Shown: one piece after another, positions 8,235 to 18,018 of the stretch
Position numbering within the stretch: position 1 is the stretch's first letter
Layout: the number at the start of each line of letters is the position of its first letter
Assembly: GCF_002094885.1 (NCBI RefSeq)
Contig: NZ_MSIT01000006.1
Coordinates: 1-64,000, forward strand
Length of the DNA: 64,000 nt
Reading direction: 5' to 3'
Source: Salibaculum halophilum
Lineage (GTDB): Bacteria > Pseudomonadota > Alphaproteobacteria > Rhodobacterales > Rhodobacteraceae
Position numbers and translations under genes: made by a program
Notes under the pieces: model-generated
What the model was told of the DNA's origin: nothing
Databases searched by the model: none
Seen by the model: the letters and a program-made list of their open reading frames with translations, nothing else

Positions 8235-9902
8235 TCAGCCCCCCAGTTTCACGTTGTCGATGCCCACGATCCGGTCATAGAGCCAGTAGAGTGCCAGCAC
8301 GACCACCAGCAAGATCGACCCCAGCGCGGCCGCGAGGCCCCAGTTGAGCGAACTGGAGATGTGGTAGGCGATCCGGTTCGAGATGAAGACACCATCGGTG
8401 CCGCCGACGATCTCGGGCGTGATGTAGTAACCGATCGACAGGATGAACACGAGGATCGAGCCCGCGCCGATTCCAGGCACCGACTGCGGGAAGTAGACCC
8501 GCCAGAAGGCCACGAAATTCGTCGCCCCCAGCGATTTTGCCGCCCGCAGGTAGGACGGGTCGATGGTCTTCATCACCGAGTAGAGCGGCAGGATCATGAA
8601 GGGCAGCAGAATATGCGTCATGGCAATGATCGTGCCGGTCTGGTTGTTCATCAGGATCAATCGGTTGGCATCGTCCACGAAGCCCAGCCAGACGAGGATC
8701 TCGTTGATGACCCCCTGTTGCTGGAGCAGCACCTTCCAGGCCGAGGTGCGCACCAGCAGCGAGGTCCAGAAGGGCAGGAGCACCAGGATCATCAGCACGT
8801 TGGCGGTGCGCAGCGGCAGGTTGGCCAGCAGCCAGGCCACCGGGTAACCCAGCAGGATGCAGGACCCGGTGATGACCAGCGACATGAACAGTGTGCGGTT
8901 GAACAGCTTGATGTAAAGCTGGCGGTCTTCCGGCTGGGCCTCGACCCCGTCGGCCCCGAGCTTCATGTCGATGGCCGTCAGGAAATAGCCCGGCGTGTAG
9001 TTGGGCGAGTAGACCGAGATCGTCCCCCAGACCTCGGGGTCGAGCCAATCCTCGTCGATCTCGGCAAAGGCCTCGCGGAACGAAGTCTCGGGCAACCGGT
9101 CGAGGTTGTCCACGACGGCTTGAAGTTGCGCGGCCCCGGGGCCGTCGTACTCGGCGATGGCGGCGACGGTCTCGGGGTTGCGCAGGTCCATGCCCAGCGC
9201 GCCGTAGACGGCTTCCCAGGGTTCCTCCTCGGCGACGACGTCCTCGTCCTCGATGGCCGTCCAGATGGCGAAATCGGTATAGGCGGTGGTCGTCCAAGGC
9301 AGCAGGTCGATCATGGCCTGTGACGGCACGAAGCCGACGTCACCGGCGAGGGTGTCGCCTTCCTGGGCCTCCCACATGGCGCGGCGTTCCTCGAGCAGGC
9401 CCTCGCCGCCCGCGCCGTTCATCATGTCGTACCAGAAATCCGCCTCCTCGAAGGCAGGGTCGATCTCTTCCAGCGGGTCCTGGAAGGACTCGCCGATGTC
9501 GTCGACATTGCGCCCCGAGCTGCGGAATAGCGACGACAGCCCGGATTGTTCGTAATTCAGGCGCGAGCCGAGCTTGGTGTGTTCCTTGGCCTCGTCGGCG
9601 TTGAAAAGATCGATGAACAGGTGCTGGAACACGATCTCGTCGGGGGCGTCGCCGCTGTCGGTATCCCAGTCCTGGATCGCCGCAACCGTCCCGGGCAGGG
9701 TGTCCGAGACGATCTGGTTCTCGACCGAGCGGAACAGCATCGACAGGATCGGGATGATGAAGGTCAGAACGATGAAGAACAGCAGCGGCGCGATCAGCGC
9801 CAGCGCGCGCATCTTCTCGCGCCGCAGGGCCTTGGCGAGGCTCTGCTTGAGCGGCGATCCGTCGGCGGCCAGCACCGGGCCGGTCTCTGTGCTATCACTC
9901 AT
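8235..9902 (-). CDS. spermidine/putrescine-type ABC transporter permease (PotB-like, large periplasmic insertion)
   Basis: A 555-aa permease, twice the usual PotB length. The first membrane helix is at about 33-57; then comes an insertion of about 280 residues, acidic (many Asp/Glu) and rich in Trp/Tyr, which should face the periplasm. The conserved permease core resumes at about 335 (FNRTLFMSLVITGSCILLGYPVAW), with the EAA-type loop SYLRAAKSLGATNFVAFWRVYFP near 455. It follows the binding-protein gene after a hairpin and precedes the PotC-like gene by 4 nt. The insertion shows no motif I can name; it may help dock the binding protein. Confidence 0.88.
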   Translation of the reverse strand: MSDSTETGPVLAADGSPLKQSLAKALRREKMRALALIAPLLFFIVLTFIIPILSMLFRSVENQIVSDTLPGTVAAIQDWDTDSGDAPDEIVFQHLFIDLFNADEAKEHTKLGSRLNYEQSGLSSLFRSSGRNVDDIGESFQDPLEEIDPAFEEADFWYDMMNGAGGEGLLEERRAMWEAQEGDTLAGDVGFVPSQAMIDLLPWTTTAYTDFAIWTAIEDEDVVAEEEPWEAVYGALGMDLRNPETVAAIAEYDGPGAAQLQAVVDNLDRLPETSFREAFAEIDEDWLDPEVWGTISVYSPNYTPGYFLTAIDMKLGADGVEAQPEDRQLYIKLFNRTLFMSLVITGSCILLGYPVAWLLANLPLRTANVLMILVLLPFWTSLLVRTSAWKVLLQQQGVINEILVWLGFVDDANRLILMNNQTGTIIAMTHILLPFMILPLYSVMKTIDPSYLRAAKSLGATNFVAFWRVYFPQSVPGIGAGSILVFILSIGYYITPEIVGGTDGVFISNRIAYHISSSLNWGLAAALGSILLVVVLALYWLYDRIVGIDNVKLGG

Positions 9903-9966
9903 CGCTTCCCCGTCGATCTGCCGGTTGTCCGGTCTGTCTTGTTAAAGGTCCAAACGAATTGGAAGT

Positions 9967-9992
9967 GGAGGGGCCGGATCACCGGCCCCTCC
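9967..9992 (-). terminator. intercistronic hairpin after the binding-protein gene
   Basis: A perfect 11-bp stem (GGAGGGGCCGG / CCGGCCCCTCC) with a 4-nt loop lies just past the stop codon of the substrate-binding protein and 64 nt before the PotB-like start. There is no U-run on the minus strand, so it is more likely an mRNA 3'-end stabiliser or partial attenuator than a strong terminator. That would give the usual excess of binding protein over permease. Confidence 0.6.
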
Positions 9993-10006
9993 GATCGGCC
10001 GTGCCC

Positions 10007-11119
10007 TTACTGGGCCAGCCAGGACTGGAACTTGGCGTCGATGTCGTCGCGGTAGTCGGCCCAGAAGCCGTAGTTGAACACAAAGACGTTCTCGCTGTTT
10101 TCCGGGGCCGTCGGCATGTGCGGGGCCATCTCGATGCCCAGTTCGGCATGCTCACCCACGAGCGGCGCCGAGGACTCGCGCGCCGGACCGTAGGAGATAT
10201 AGGCCGCCTGGTCGGCCAGACGCTGGGTGTCGGTGGCAAAGCGGACGAAGTCTTGCACGCGGGCCAGACGCTCGTCGGACAGGCCGGTCGGGATGATCCA
10301 GCCGTCAAGGTCGAAGACCTGCGCGTCCCACATCATCTCGATCGGCTGGTCCTGCTCCTCAATCGCCGAGAAGAGCCGCCCGTTGTAGGTCGAGCCCATG
10401 AAGACCTCGCCGTCGGCCAGAAGCTGCGGCGTATCGGCGCCGGCCGACCACCAGATCACGTCGTCCTTGATGGTGTCGAGCTTGGCGAGCGCCTGGTCCT
10501 GGCCCTCTTCGGTGGCCAGCACGTCGTAGACCTCGTCCTTGGGCACACCGTCGCAGATCAACGCCCATTCCATGTTGTTGATGGGACGTGTTTCCAGCGA
10601 GCGCTTGCCCGGATAGGTCTCCAGGTCGAAGACGTCGCAAATGTCGTCGGGGGCATCGACGCCCTCGGGCACCATGTCCGAGCGGTAGCCGAAGGTGATC
10701 GAATAGACGATCTGCGGGATGAAGCAGTCGCTGACGATCAGGTCGCCGAAGTCGTCGCTGGCATCGGTGCCGTCCGGCGCAGGGGCCAGCAGCTCGTCAT
10801 GGTCCACTTCCATGGCCAGGCCCTCGTCGCAAAGGCGCAGCGCGTCGGCGGCGACCACGTCGACCAGGTCCCAGGTGATGTTGCCGGCCTCGTTCATGGC
10901 GCGCAGCTTGGCAACGGCCTCGTTCGAGGACTCGTCCCAGGTGATCGAGACCTCCGGGTTCATCTCCATGTAGGGTTTGGCGTAGGCCTCGATCTGCGAG
11001 TTCTGGTAGGCCCCGCCCCAGCTGACGAGGGTCATGTCGTCAACCATGTCCTGGGCACCGGCCATGGAGCCGGCGGCGCAAAGCGCGGTCGTCGCGGTGA
11101 AAGTCGTGAGAAGTTTCAT
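10007..11119 (-). CDS. ABC transporter substrate-binding protein (polyamine type)
   Basis: A 370-aa periplasmic binding protein of the PotD/PotF class (SBP family 1-type fold). The start at 11119 is chosen for the good ribosome site (GGGAG 5 nt upstream) and the immediately following signal peptide (MKLLTTFTATTALCAAGSMAGAQ). The mature part opens DDMTLVSWGGAYQNSQIEAY, typical of the family, and contains the NITWDLVDVVAADALRLC segment. It lies between the ATPase and permease genes, which fits a single ATPase-SBP-permease-permease operon. Ligand not determinable; putrescine, spermidine or an opine-like compound are possible. Confidence 0.9.
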   Translation of the reverse strand: MKLLTTFTATTALCAAGSMAGAQDMVDDMTLVSWGGAYQNSQIEAYAKPYMEMNPEVSITWDESSNEAVAKLRAMNEAGNITWDLVDVVAADALRLCDEGLAMEVDHDELLAPAPDGTDASDDFGDLIVSDCFIPQIVYSITFGYRSDMVPEGVDAPDDICDVFDLETYPGKRSLETRPINNMEWALICDGVPKDEVYDVLATEEGQDQALAKLDTIKDDVIWWSAGADTPQLLADGEVFMGSTYNGRLFSAIEEQDQPIEMMWDAQVFDLDGWIIPTGLSDERLARVQDFVRFATDTQRLADQAAYISYGPARESSAPLVGEHAELGIEMAPHMPTAPENSENVFVFNYGFWADYRDDIDAKFQSWLAQ

Positions 11120-11210
11120 TTCATACTCCCGTATGTCTCCCGGTTTCATTGGTTTCGTGCGAACGGCAACCGGGTCAGGGCCGTCGCGCGTGTGCCGTGC
11201 CGCTGCGCCC

Positions 11211-12311
11211 TTACGGGTCGAGGGCACGACAATCCTCTGCCAGCCAGCCGATCTTGATCTTCTGGCCGGGTTGCAGGCGTTGTTGGTCGGGGGCGTTGCG
11301 GGTCTTGATGATGAAATCATCCTTGCCCGCCACCCGCAGCCGTGTGCGGAAAATGTCGCCCATGTAGATGAATTCCAGCACTTCGGCATCGAGGGTATGC
11401 GCGCCCTCCTGCAGGCGCGACTGGTCGATCTCGACCCGTTCCGGCCGGATCGACACGAGGGTCCGGTCGCCGACCTTGTCGACGTTGACAGGCTTGGCGT
11501 CGATGACCTCGCCGTCGTCGAGCGCGACGATGCAGGTCTCGCCCTTGAGTTCCTTGATCGTGCCCTCCAGCGTGTTGTTTTCGCCGATGAACTGCGCCAC
11601 GAAGCTGTTCTCGGGGCTTTCATAAAGCGTGTCCGGCGCTGCGAGCTGCTGGATCTTGCCGTCGTCGAAGACGGCGACGCGGTCCGACATTGTAAGCGCC
11701 TCGGTCTGGTCGTGGGTGACGTAGACCGTGGTGATCCCGAGGTTGTGCGCCAGGTGCGTGATCTCGAACTGCATCTTCTCGCGCAGTTGCTTGTCCAGCG
11801 CGCCCAGCGGCTCGTCCATCAGCACCAGCTCGGGCTCGAACACCAGCGCACGGGCCAGGGCCACCCGCTGCTGCTGGCCGCCCGACAGCTGCGCCGGCCG
11901 GCGGCCCCCGAAATCGCCCATCTCGACCATGTCGAGCGCGCGGCGGATTTTTTCCTCGCGCTCGGACTTGCCGATATTGCGCACCTCCAGCGGGAAGGAG
12001 AGGTTCTCGGCAATCGTCATGTGCGGGAACAGGGCGTAGTTCTGGAAGACCATGCCGATCCCGCGCTTGTGCGGCGGGATATCGTTGATCGACTTGCCCC
12101 CCAGCCGAATGTCGCCGTGGGTCGCAGTCTCGAACCCCGCAAGCATCATCAGGCAGGTGGTCTTGCCCGAGCCGGAGGGCCCGAGCATGGTCAGGAATTC
12201 GCCGCGCGGCATCTCGAGGTTGAGGTCTTTGACGACGAGCGTCTCGCCATCGTAACTTTTCTGCACGCGCTCAAATTCCACGAACGCGTCGTTGGATGCA
12301 CCATCGGCCAA
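11211..12311 (-). CDS. ABC transporter ATP-binding protein (PotA-like)
   Basis: A 366-aa ATPase that powers the downstream permeases. It has Walker A GPSGSGKTT (about 45-53), Q-loop VFQNYALFPHMT, signature LSGGQQQRVALARAL, Walker B LVLMDEPLGALD and the switch His in VTHDQTEAL. The C-terminal third (from about 250) is a TOBE_2 regulatory domain, as in PotA/FbpC. It is the first gene of the operon; a candidate promoter with an internal inverted repeat lies upstream at 12362-12390. Confidence 0.93.
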   Translation of the reverse strand: MADGASNDAFVEFERVQKSYDGETLVVKDLNLEMPRGEFLTMLGPSGSGKTTCLMMLAGFETATHGDIRLGGKSINDIPPHKRGIGMVFQNYALFPHMTIAENLSFPLEVRNIGKSEREEKIRRALDMVEMGDFGGRRPAQLSGGQQQRVALARALVFEPELVLMDEPLGALDKQLREKMQFEITHLAHNLGITTVYVTHDQTEALTMSDRVAVFDDGKIQQLAAPDTLYESPENSFVAQFIGENNTLEGTIKELKGETCIVALDDGEVIDAKPVNVDKVGDRTLVSIRPERVEIDQSRLQEGAHTLDAEVLEFIYMGDIFRTRLRVAGKDDFIIKTRNAPDQQRLQPGQKIKIGWLAEDCRALDP

Positions 12312-12361
12312 GCCGTGTCTCCCTGTTACCTGGCAGCTTGCCGCTGCACTTGCATTGCTAG

Positions 12362-12390
12362 ACTAAAGCAATCCGGGACGCGGATTGCAA
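12362..12390 (-). promoter_or_regulatory. candidate promoter with operator-like inverted repeat for the polyamine-type ABC operon
   Basis: On the minus strand TTGCAA (4/6 to the -35 box) is followed after exactly 17 nt by TTTAGT (4/6 to the -10 box). The 17-nt spacer with its edges contains the perfect inverted repeat GCAATCC-N7-GGATTGC (12368-12388). A repressor bound there would block the promoter. The site lies 51-79 nt upstream of the ATPase start. Both hexamers are weak matches, so this is a prediction. Confidence 0.35.
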
Positions 12391-12538
12391 CGGATTAGAT
12401 GATTGACGTCGCCGCGGTCCCTGAATCTCGGCATTTGACCTGACTTGGGCCGTTTCGAGGTGCAATTTTCCCGCGAAATTCCGCGTGGTCAGGCGTTTTT
12501 CCCGTCGAAACTTCCGTTCAACTGCGCAACCGGCAGGG

Positions 12539-13176
<638 letters not shown>

Positions 13177-13180
<4 letters not shown>

Positions 13181-13812
13181 GTGCGGCATATCCTCACGTC
13201 TTGCGTTTCATGGGTCAGCGCGGCCAGGTCCCCGGCCAGCGCGCAGCCACCCAGCGCGTCGCGCGGCGCCTCGGCCGCGCGCAGGGCTGTCGCGTGCAGG
13301 CGCGGCCCCATCCGGTGCAGCACCGCCTGCGCTTCGGTCTGGCCCAGCGGGACAAGGCGGGTGGCGATAGTCACCAGGTTGCCGGTGAAGGCCTGCAGGT
13401 AAAGCGCGATCACGTCCGGCGCGGGCAGGTCCAGCGGCGCCGCCGCCTCGCCCACCGCCACTGCCAGCGGCCGCGCCGGCAAGGGGCGCCCGGTGATCCC
13501 GGCGACAGTGCGTGCAAAGGCCGCGCCCTGATCGCGGGCCTCCTGCAGGCGTTCGGCGCAGGGCTGCACGGCGCGGGCCAGATCGTCGGCCTCGGCGGCC
13601 CCGCCGCGCAGGGCATGGGCGCAAAGCACCGCGTCCTGCCAGCCCGCGCCGAAGTCCAGCAGGTTGCCCAGCCAACGCTCCAGTGCCGGTGCATCTGCAA
13701 CGGTGCCCGCGGCGATGGCCGCCTCCAGCCCGTGGGAATAGGCGTAGCCCCCCACCGGAAAGGCGGGCGAGAGCCATTGCACCAGCGCCAGATGCGCGGG
13801 CGTCAGCATCAT
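13177..13812 (-). CDS. ureF: urease accessory protein UreF
   Basis: A 211-aa all-helical protein that acts as the fidelity or GTPase-regulating partner of UreG in the pre-activation complex. Family marks are the N-terminal [21 protein letters not shown] and the [14 protein letters not shown] region. The gene begins ATGATG, with the first ATG overlapping the ureE stop (ATGA), and its own stop overlaps ureG, so E-F-G are translationally coupled. Confidence 0.94.
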
Positions 13813-14297
13813 CCGTGCCCGTGGTCATGCATGTGGCCATGGTCATGCCCCATGGTGCGCCCCTTGCCATAGGCCCCGCCCTCGGGGCGGAAGGGGCCGG
13901 TGACGGGGGCGAGGTCCGCGCCCAGCCGGGCCAGCATCGCCTCGATCACCGGATCGCGGCGGATCGTCAGGCGATCGGCCCCGATCTGGCAGGGGGTGTG
14001 CCGGTTGCCGATGTGCCAGGCCAGCCGCGCCAGATCACCGCGCACCTCGACCAGATCCTCGGGCGCGGCTTCAATGGCCACCGCCCGCCCGTCGGCGAGC
14101 GCGAGGCCCCAGTGATCGTCCAGGTTGGTCAGTTCGGGCAGGTCCACCAGAACCGCCAGCCCGCCCTGCCCCACCAGCCGCTTGCGGCGCAGCATCCGCC
14201 CGTCGTAATCCAGCAGCACGGTATCGGCCACCTCGGCGGCCGGGTCGGACAGCACCGCGCGGGCCACGGGCAAGTCGGTTACATCAGGCTCAGACAT
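13809..14297 (-). CDS. ureE: urease nickel metallochaperone UreE
   Basis: A 162-aa cytosolic nickel carrier that hands Ni2+ to the UreG/UreF/UreD-apourease complex. It has the UreE N-terminal domain and the C-terminal domain with WHIGNRHTPCQ, whose His is the conserved dimer-interface nickel ligand. It ends in a His-rich tail ([13 protein letters not shown]) that should bind extra nickel. It lies 9 nt after ureC and overlaps ureF. Confidence 0.95.
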   Translation of the reverse strand: MSEPDVTDLPVARAVLSDPAAEVADTVLLDYDGRMLRRKRLVGQGGLAVLVDLPELTNLDDHWGLALADGRAVAIEAAPEDLVEVRGDLARLAWHIGNRHTPCQIGADRLTIRRDPVIEAMLARLGADLAPVTGPFRPEGGAYGKGRTMGHDHGHMHDHGHG

Positions 14298-14306
14298 GGG
14301 GCCTCC

Positions 14307-16013
14307 TCAGAACAGGAAATAGCGTTGCGCGAGCGGCAGGTCCTCGGCCGGCGCGCAGGTCAGCACCGCGCCATCGGCGCGCACCTCGTAGGTTTCCGGG
14401 TCGATCTCGATCTCGGGCGTCAGGCTGTTGTGGATCATGTCGCGCTTGCCGATGCTGCGGGTCCCGCGCACCGGCAGCGTGTCCTTGGCCAGCCCCAGCG
14501 CGGCGCCGACCCCGTCGTCATGGGCCGAGGCACTGACGAATGTCACCGAGGACCGCTCGCGCGCGCGGCCCAGCGCCCCGAACATGGGCTGCGCGTGCAC
14601 CGGCTCGGCCGGGATCGAGCCGTTGGAATCGCCCATCTGCGCCATGACGATGGACCCGCCCATCAGCACCATCTCGGGCTTGGCGCCGAAAAACGCCGGG
14701 TCCCAGAGGCACAGGTCGGCGCGCTTGCCCGCCTCGATGCTGCCGATATGCGCGCTCAGCCCGTGCACGATGGCCGGGTTGATCGTGTATTTCGCGATAT
14801 AGCGCTTGGCGCGGGCGTTGTCGTTCTCGCCCGTCTCCTCCGCCAATCGTCCGCGCTGGCGGCGCATCTTGTCGGCGGTCTGCCAGGTCCGCAGGATGAC
14901 CTCGCCCACCCGGCCCATGGCCTGGCTGTCCGACGAGATCACCGAAAAGGCCCCCATGTCGTGCAGGATGTCCTCGGCGGCGATGGTCTCGCGCCGGATA
15001 CGGCTTTCGGCAAAGGCAACATCCTCGGGAATGGCCTTGTCGAGGTGGTGGCACACCATCAGCATGTCGAGGTGTTCCTCGATCGTGTTGACGGTGTAGG
15101 GCATGGTCGGATTGGTCGACGAGGGCAGCACGTTCTGGGTGCCCACGACTTTCATGATGTCCGGGGCATGGCCGCCGCCCGCGCCCTCGGTGTGGTAGGC
15201 GTGGATGGCCCGGCCCTTGAAGGCGGCCAGCGTGTTCTCGACAAAGCCGCTCTCGTTGAGGGTGTCGGTGTGGATCATCACCTGCACGTCCATGTCCTCG
15301 GCCACGCCCAGGCAGCAGTCGATGGCGCCGGGGGTGGTGCCCCAGTCCTCGTGCAGCTTGAGCGCGGCCGCCCCGGCGCGCACCTGTTCGGCCAGCGCGT
15401 CGGGCAGGCTGGCGTTGCCCTTTCCCGCGAAGGCCAGGTTCATGGGCAGCGCATCGGCGGCCTGCAACATGCGCCCGATGTGCCAGGGGCCGGGCGTGCA
15501 GGTGGTCGCCAGCGTGCCGTGGGCCGGGCCGGTGCCGCCGCCCAGCATGGTCGTGATGCCCGAGTGCAGCGCGTCCTCGACCTGTTGCGGACAGATGAAG
15601 TGGATATGCGCGTCAAAGCCCCCGGCGGTGAGGATCTTGCCCTCGGCCGCGATGGCCTCGGTGCCCGGGCCGATGACGATATCGACGCCCGTCTGGGTGT
15701 CGGGGTTGCCGGCCTTGCCGATGGCTGCGATGCGGCCGTCGCGCAGCCCGACGTCGGCCTTGTAGATGCCGCTGTGGTCGAGGATCAGCGCGTTGGTGAT
15801 GACGGTATCCACCGCGCCCGCGGCGCGGGTCGCCTGGGACTGGCCCATGCCGTCGCGGATGACCTTGCCGCCGCCGAACTTGACCTCTTCGCCGTAGGTC
15901 GTGAAGTCCTGCTCGACCTCGATCACCAGCTCGGTATCGGCCAGCCGCAGCCGGTCGCCCGTGGTGGGGCCGTACATGCCGGCATAGGCGGCGCGGGAAA
16001 GGGTGCGTGCCAT
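14307..16013 (-). CDS. ureC: urease alpha subunit
   Basis: The 568-aa catalytic subunit, which hydrolyses urea to ammonia and carbamate. Active-site motifs are present: the nickel-ligand HIH in [14 protein letters not shown], the carbamylated Lys in [11 protein letters not shown], further His residues in [10 protein letters not shown] and [17 protein letters not shown], and the flap CHHLDK. Length matches UreC (566-572 aa). The start at 16013 is chosen because its ATG shares a base with the ureB stop and begins the conserved [20 protein letters not shown]; the longer open frame runs through ureB in another phase. Confidence 0.99.
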   Translation of the reverse strand: MARTLSRAAYAGMYGPTTGDRLRLADTELVIEVEQDFTTYGEEVKFGGGKVIRDGMGQSQATRAAGAVDTVITNALILDHSGIYKADVGLRDGRIAAIGKAGNPDTQTGVDIVIGPGTEAIAAEGKILTAGGFDAHIHFICPQQVEDALHSGITTMLGGGTGPAHGTLATTCTPGPWHIGRMLQAADALPMNLAFAGKGNASLPDALAEQVRAGAAALKLHEDWGTTPGAIDCCLGVAEDMDVQVMIHTDTLNESGFVENTLAAFKGRAIHAYHTEGAGGGHAPDIMKVVGTQNVLPSSTNPTMPYTVNTIEEHLDMLMVCHHLDKAIPEDVAFAESRIRRETIAAEDILHDMGAFSVISSDSQAMGRVGEVILRTWQTADKMRRQRGRLAEETGENDNARAKRYIAKYTINPAIVHGLSAHIGSIEAGKRADLCLWDPAFFGAKPEMVLMGGSIVMAQMGDSNGSIPAEPVHAQPMFGALGRARERSSVTFVSASAHDDGVGAALGLAKDTLPVRGTRSIGKRDMIHNSLTPEIEIDPETYEVRADGAVLTCAPAEDLPLAQRYFLF

Positions 16014-16318
16014 CAGAGCGCCCCCATGACCTGCTGGTTGAAGCCGAAGACGCGCCGCACCCCGCCGTACGGCACAAGGCGCACCTCGCGGGTCTGGCCC
16101 GGCTCGAAGCGCACCGCGGTGCCGGCGGGAATGTCCAGCCGCTGGCCACGGGCGGCGGCGCGGTCGAAGTCCAGCCCGGAATTGGCCTCGGCAAAGTGGT
16201 AGTGGCTGCCCACCTGCACGGGCCGGTCGCCGGTGTTGGCGACCTCCAGCACCGTGACCTCGGCGCCCGCGTTCAAGGTGATCTCGCCTTGGGCCGGAAA
16301 CAGCTCTCCGGGGATCAT
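16013..16318 (-). CDS. ureB: urease beta subunit
   Basis: A 101-aa structural subunit of the (alpha-beta-gamma)3 urease trimer. It carries the usual [18 protein letters not shown] start, the [16 protein letters not shown] core and [12 protein letters not shown]. Its ATG overlaps the stop of the small membrane-peptide gene upstream (ATGA) and its stop overlaps the ureC start (TGATG), so it is coupled on both sides. Confidence 0.98.
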   Translation of the reverse strand: MIPGELFPAQGEITLNAGAEVTVLEVANTGDRPVQVGSHYHFAEANSGLDFDRAAARGQRLDIPAGTAVRFEPGQTREVRLVPYGGVRRVFGFNQQVMGAL

Positions 16319-16473
16319 TTGCGGCCCCGCCCGAGGGCATAGCCGCCCGCCAGCGCCAGAAGCCCGACCAGCACCAGCCAGAGCGCGTCGATGCCGTGCG
16401 GGTGCATGTGCGCGCCGGCGTGGGCCTGCGCCAGGCTCGGCAGGATCAGCAGAAGGGGCAGAAGAAAACGCAT
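16315..16473 (-). CDS. 52-aa exported or membrane peptide with His motif, inserted between ureA and ureB
   Basis: A small open frame of 52 codons plus stop, read from ATG at 16473 to a TGA that overlaps the ureB ATG (ATGA). The product has a signal-peptide-like start ([17 protein letters not shown]), then a short His-rich stretch ([10 protein letters not shown]), then one membrane helix (about 31-46) and a basic end (GRGRK). The position inside an operon where every gene overlaps its neighbour, the reading-frame coupling and the clean protein-like layout argue that it is real. The four His residues near the outer face of the membrane suggest metal (nickel) contact. I do not know a named family; the role is inference. 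Confidence 0.72.
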   Translation of the reverse strand: MRFLLPLLLILPSLAQAHAGAHMHPHGIDALWLVLVGLLALAGGYALGRGRK

Positions 16474-16494
16474 GGGATCGGTCCTTTTTCCAGG

Positions 16495-16797
16495 TCAGCG
16501 GATGGGGTCGTGAACGGTCACCAGCTTGGTGCCGTCGGGAAAGGTGGCCTCGACCTTGACCGAGGGGATCATCTCGGGGATGCCCGCCATGCAGTCCTCG
16601 GCCGTGACGACATGCGCGCCCGCCTCCATGAGGTCGGCCACGCTGCGGCCCTCGCGCGCGCCCTCGACCACGAAATCCGAGATCAGCGCGATGGCCTCGG
16701 GGTGGTTGAGCTTGACACCACGGGCCTTGCGCCCGCGGGCCACCATGGCGGCGACCGAGATCAGCAGCTTGTCCTTTTCGCGGTGGGTCAGGTTCAT
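16495..16797 (-). CDS. ureA: urease gamma subunit
   Basis: A 100-aa structural subunit. The sequence [20 protein letters not shown], then [20 protein letters not shown] and [24 protein letters not shown], is diagnostic. The start at 16797 is the conserved one; the open frame extends further upstream only into the ureD intergenic zone. It lies 28 nt after ureD and 21 nt before the small peptide gene. Confidence 0.98.
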   Translation of the reverse strand: MNLTHREKDKLLISVAAMVARGRKARGVKLNHPEAIALISDFVVEGAREGRSVADLMEAGAHVVTAEDCMAGIPEMIPSVKVEATFPDGTKLVTVHDPIR

Positions 16798-16825
16798 CGC
16801 TCGGGGCTCTCCTGTCGGGTGGGGG

Positions 16826-17644
16826 TCATGTCTGCCAGACGCGCGGCAGCGGGCCGGGGCGCAGCACCGCCAGAAGCCGCGCCACCTGCCGGCGCAGCGG
16901 CAAGCCATCCTCAGCCAGCAGCCGGATCATCAGCTTGCCGTCGAAGGCCGAGGCGCCGCCGCGGGTGCCCGGTTCGTCCAGCGCGGCGCGCACCGGGGCC
17001 AGCGCATCCGCCGCGCCGGGGGCGACCAGCGCCAGCGTGGCGAAGGCGCGGGCGCCTTCAAGCACCGCCGGTCCGGCAGTCAGCGCCGCAGGCGTCAGAT
17101 GCAGCGGCTCGACCAGCACCGGCCGGCCGGCGCGCATCACGCGGCGGGTGTCGCGCAGGTGCAGCGTGGCGGGGTGTTCGCCCATGGCCGCGCGGCCCAG
17201 CACCAGCATCTCCAGCATCAGGCAGGTGGCGTCGGCGTCGAGGTCGATCCGCGTCTCGCGCATCAGGTGGCTTTGCTCGAAAAGGATCGTCTCCTGCGGC
17301 AGCCAGTCCAGATGCGCCCCCGGGCCGACCCGGTGGCGCACCGTCACAGCGGCCGCACCGCCGGGGCTGCGATAGGCGCGCTCGGCGGTCTGGGTGGTGG
17401 CCGTCGCGCGCGTGCCTGGGCCGAGGTCAAGGCCGCAGGTCAGCCGGTCGCCCCCCGTCAGCCCGCCCGAGGTGTTCAGAAACACCACCTCGGGCCCGGT
17501 TTCGCCCGGATGCACGAAGGCCTTGGCCGACCCGGACTGGTGCAACCGGTCCAGCCTGCCCCGGCCCGGCCCGGCGCGCAGCGCCACATGGGCCGTGCCC
17601 TGGCTGCGCTCGGCGGCCCGCACCGGGGCGGTCTGGATCGTCAT
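16826..17644 (-). CDS. ureD: urease accessory protein UreD
   Basis: A 272-aa accessory protein that scaffolds apourease for nickel insertion by UreF and UreG. It shows the family segments [27 protein letters not shown] and [12 protein letters not shown]. It is the first gene of the operon, with a strong ribosome site (AAGGAG 7 nt upstream). No urea transporter genes are found upstream in this window; a 374-nt gap separates it from a divergent gene. Confidence 0.94.
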   Translation of the reverse strand: MTIQTAPVRAAERSQGTAHVALRAGPGRGRLDRLHQSGSAKAFVHPGETGPEVVFLNTSGGLTGGDRLTCGLDLGPGTRATATTQTAERAYRSPGGAAAVTVRHRVGPGAHLDWLPQETILFEQSHLMRETRIDLDADATCLMLEMLVLGRAAMGEHPATLHLRDTRRVMRAGRPVLVEPLHLTPAALTAGPAVLEGARAFATLALVAPGAADALAPVRAALDEPGTRGGASAFDGKLMIRLLAEDGLPLRRQVARLLAVLRPGPLPRVWQT

Positions 17645-18018
17645 GGCAAGCTCCTTGGGCGGTTGGTGACAAGCCTAACGCGCGGTGCCGGCATCACCAC
17701 CGCAGCCACCGCCCCACCCCGCGCTGCGGATGCACCCCAGCGATCGGATGCCCGGATTCAGGGCAAGACGCCCGGAACATGTGCAAAATGGCAACCTGCC
17801 TGCGGCGGCGGCGGGCCGGTCCCATTGCGCGGGCATCGCGGCGCACCAAGGCGGCTCAAGGCCATCACCGGTGCCGCGCGCATGCGACAGAACCGTCGCC
17901 GCGACATTGATCCCGCATCGACGCGCGCCACTTCTGGTCAGCGGGGAACTTTGATCGGCTGGTCCCTACCCGGGCCCGGGCTTTGGCATTTTCCCGTGAA
18001 TGGGTCAGGACTCGCACG
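17645..18018. other. divergent intergenic region between ureD and the EEP-family gene
   Basis: This 374-nt stretch has no convincing gene. It must carry the urease operon promoter (minus) and a promoter for the next plus-strand gene. I see no clear sigma-70 or sigma-54 boxes and no obvious NtrC-type dyad. The only marked feature is a GC-rich palindrome (ACCCGGGCCCGGG) near 17970, just upstream of the plus-strand gene. Confidence 0.5.

Noticed and set aside
13512-16202. 896-codon open frame on the plus strand through the urease genes
   Set aside because: Antisense to ureF, ureE and ureC, all of which have complete family motifs; no domain in the translated frame.
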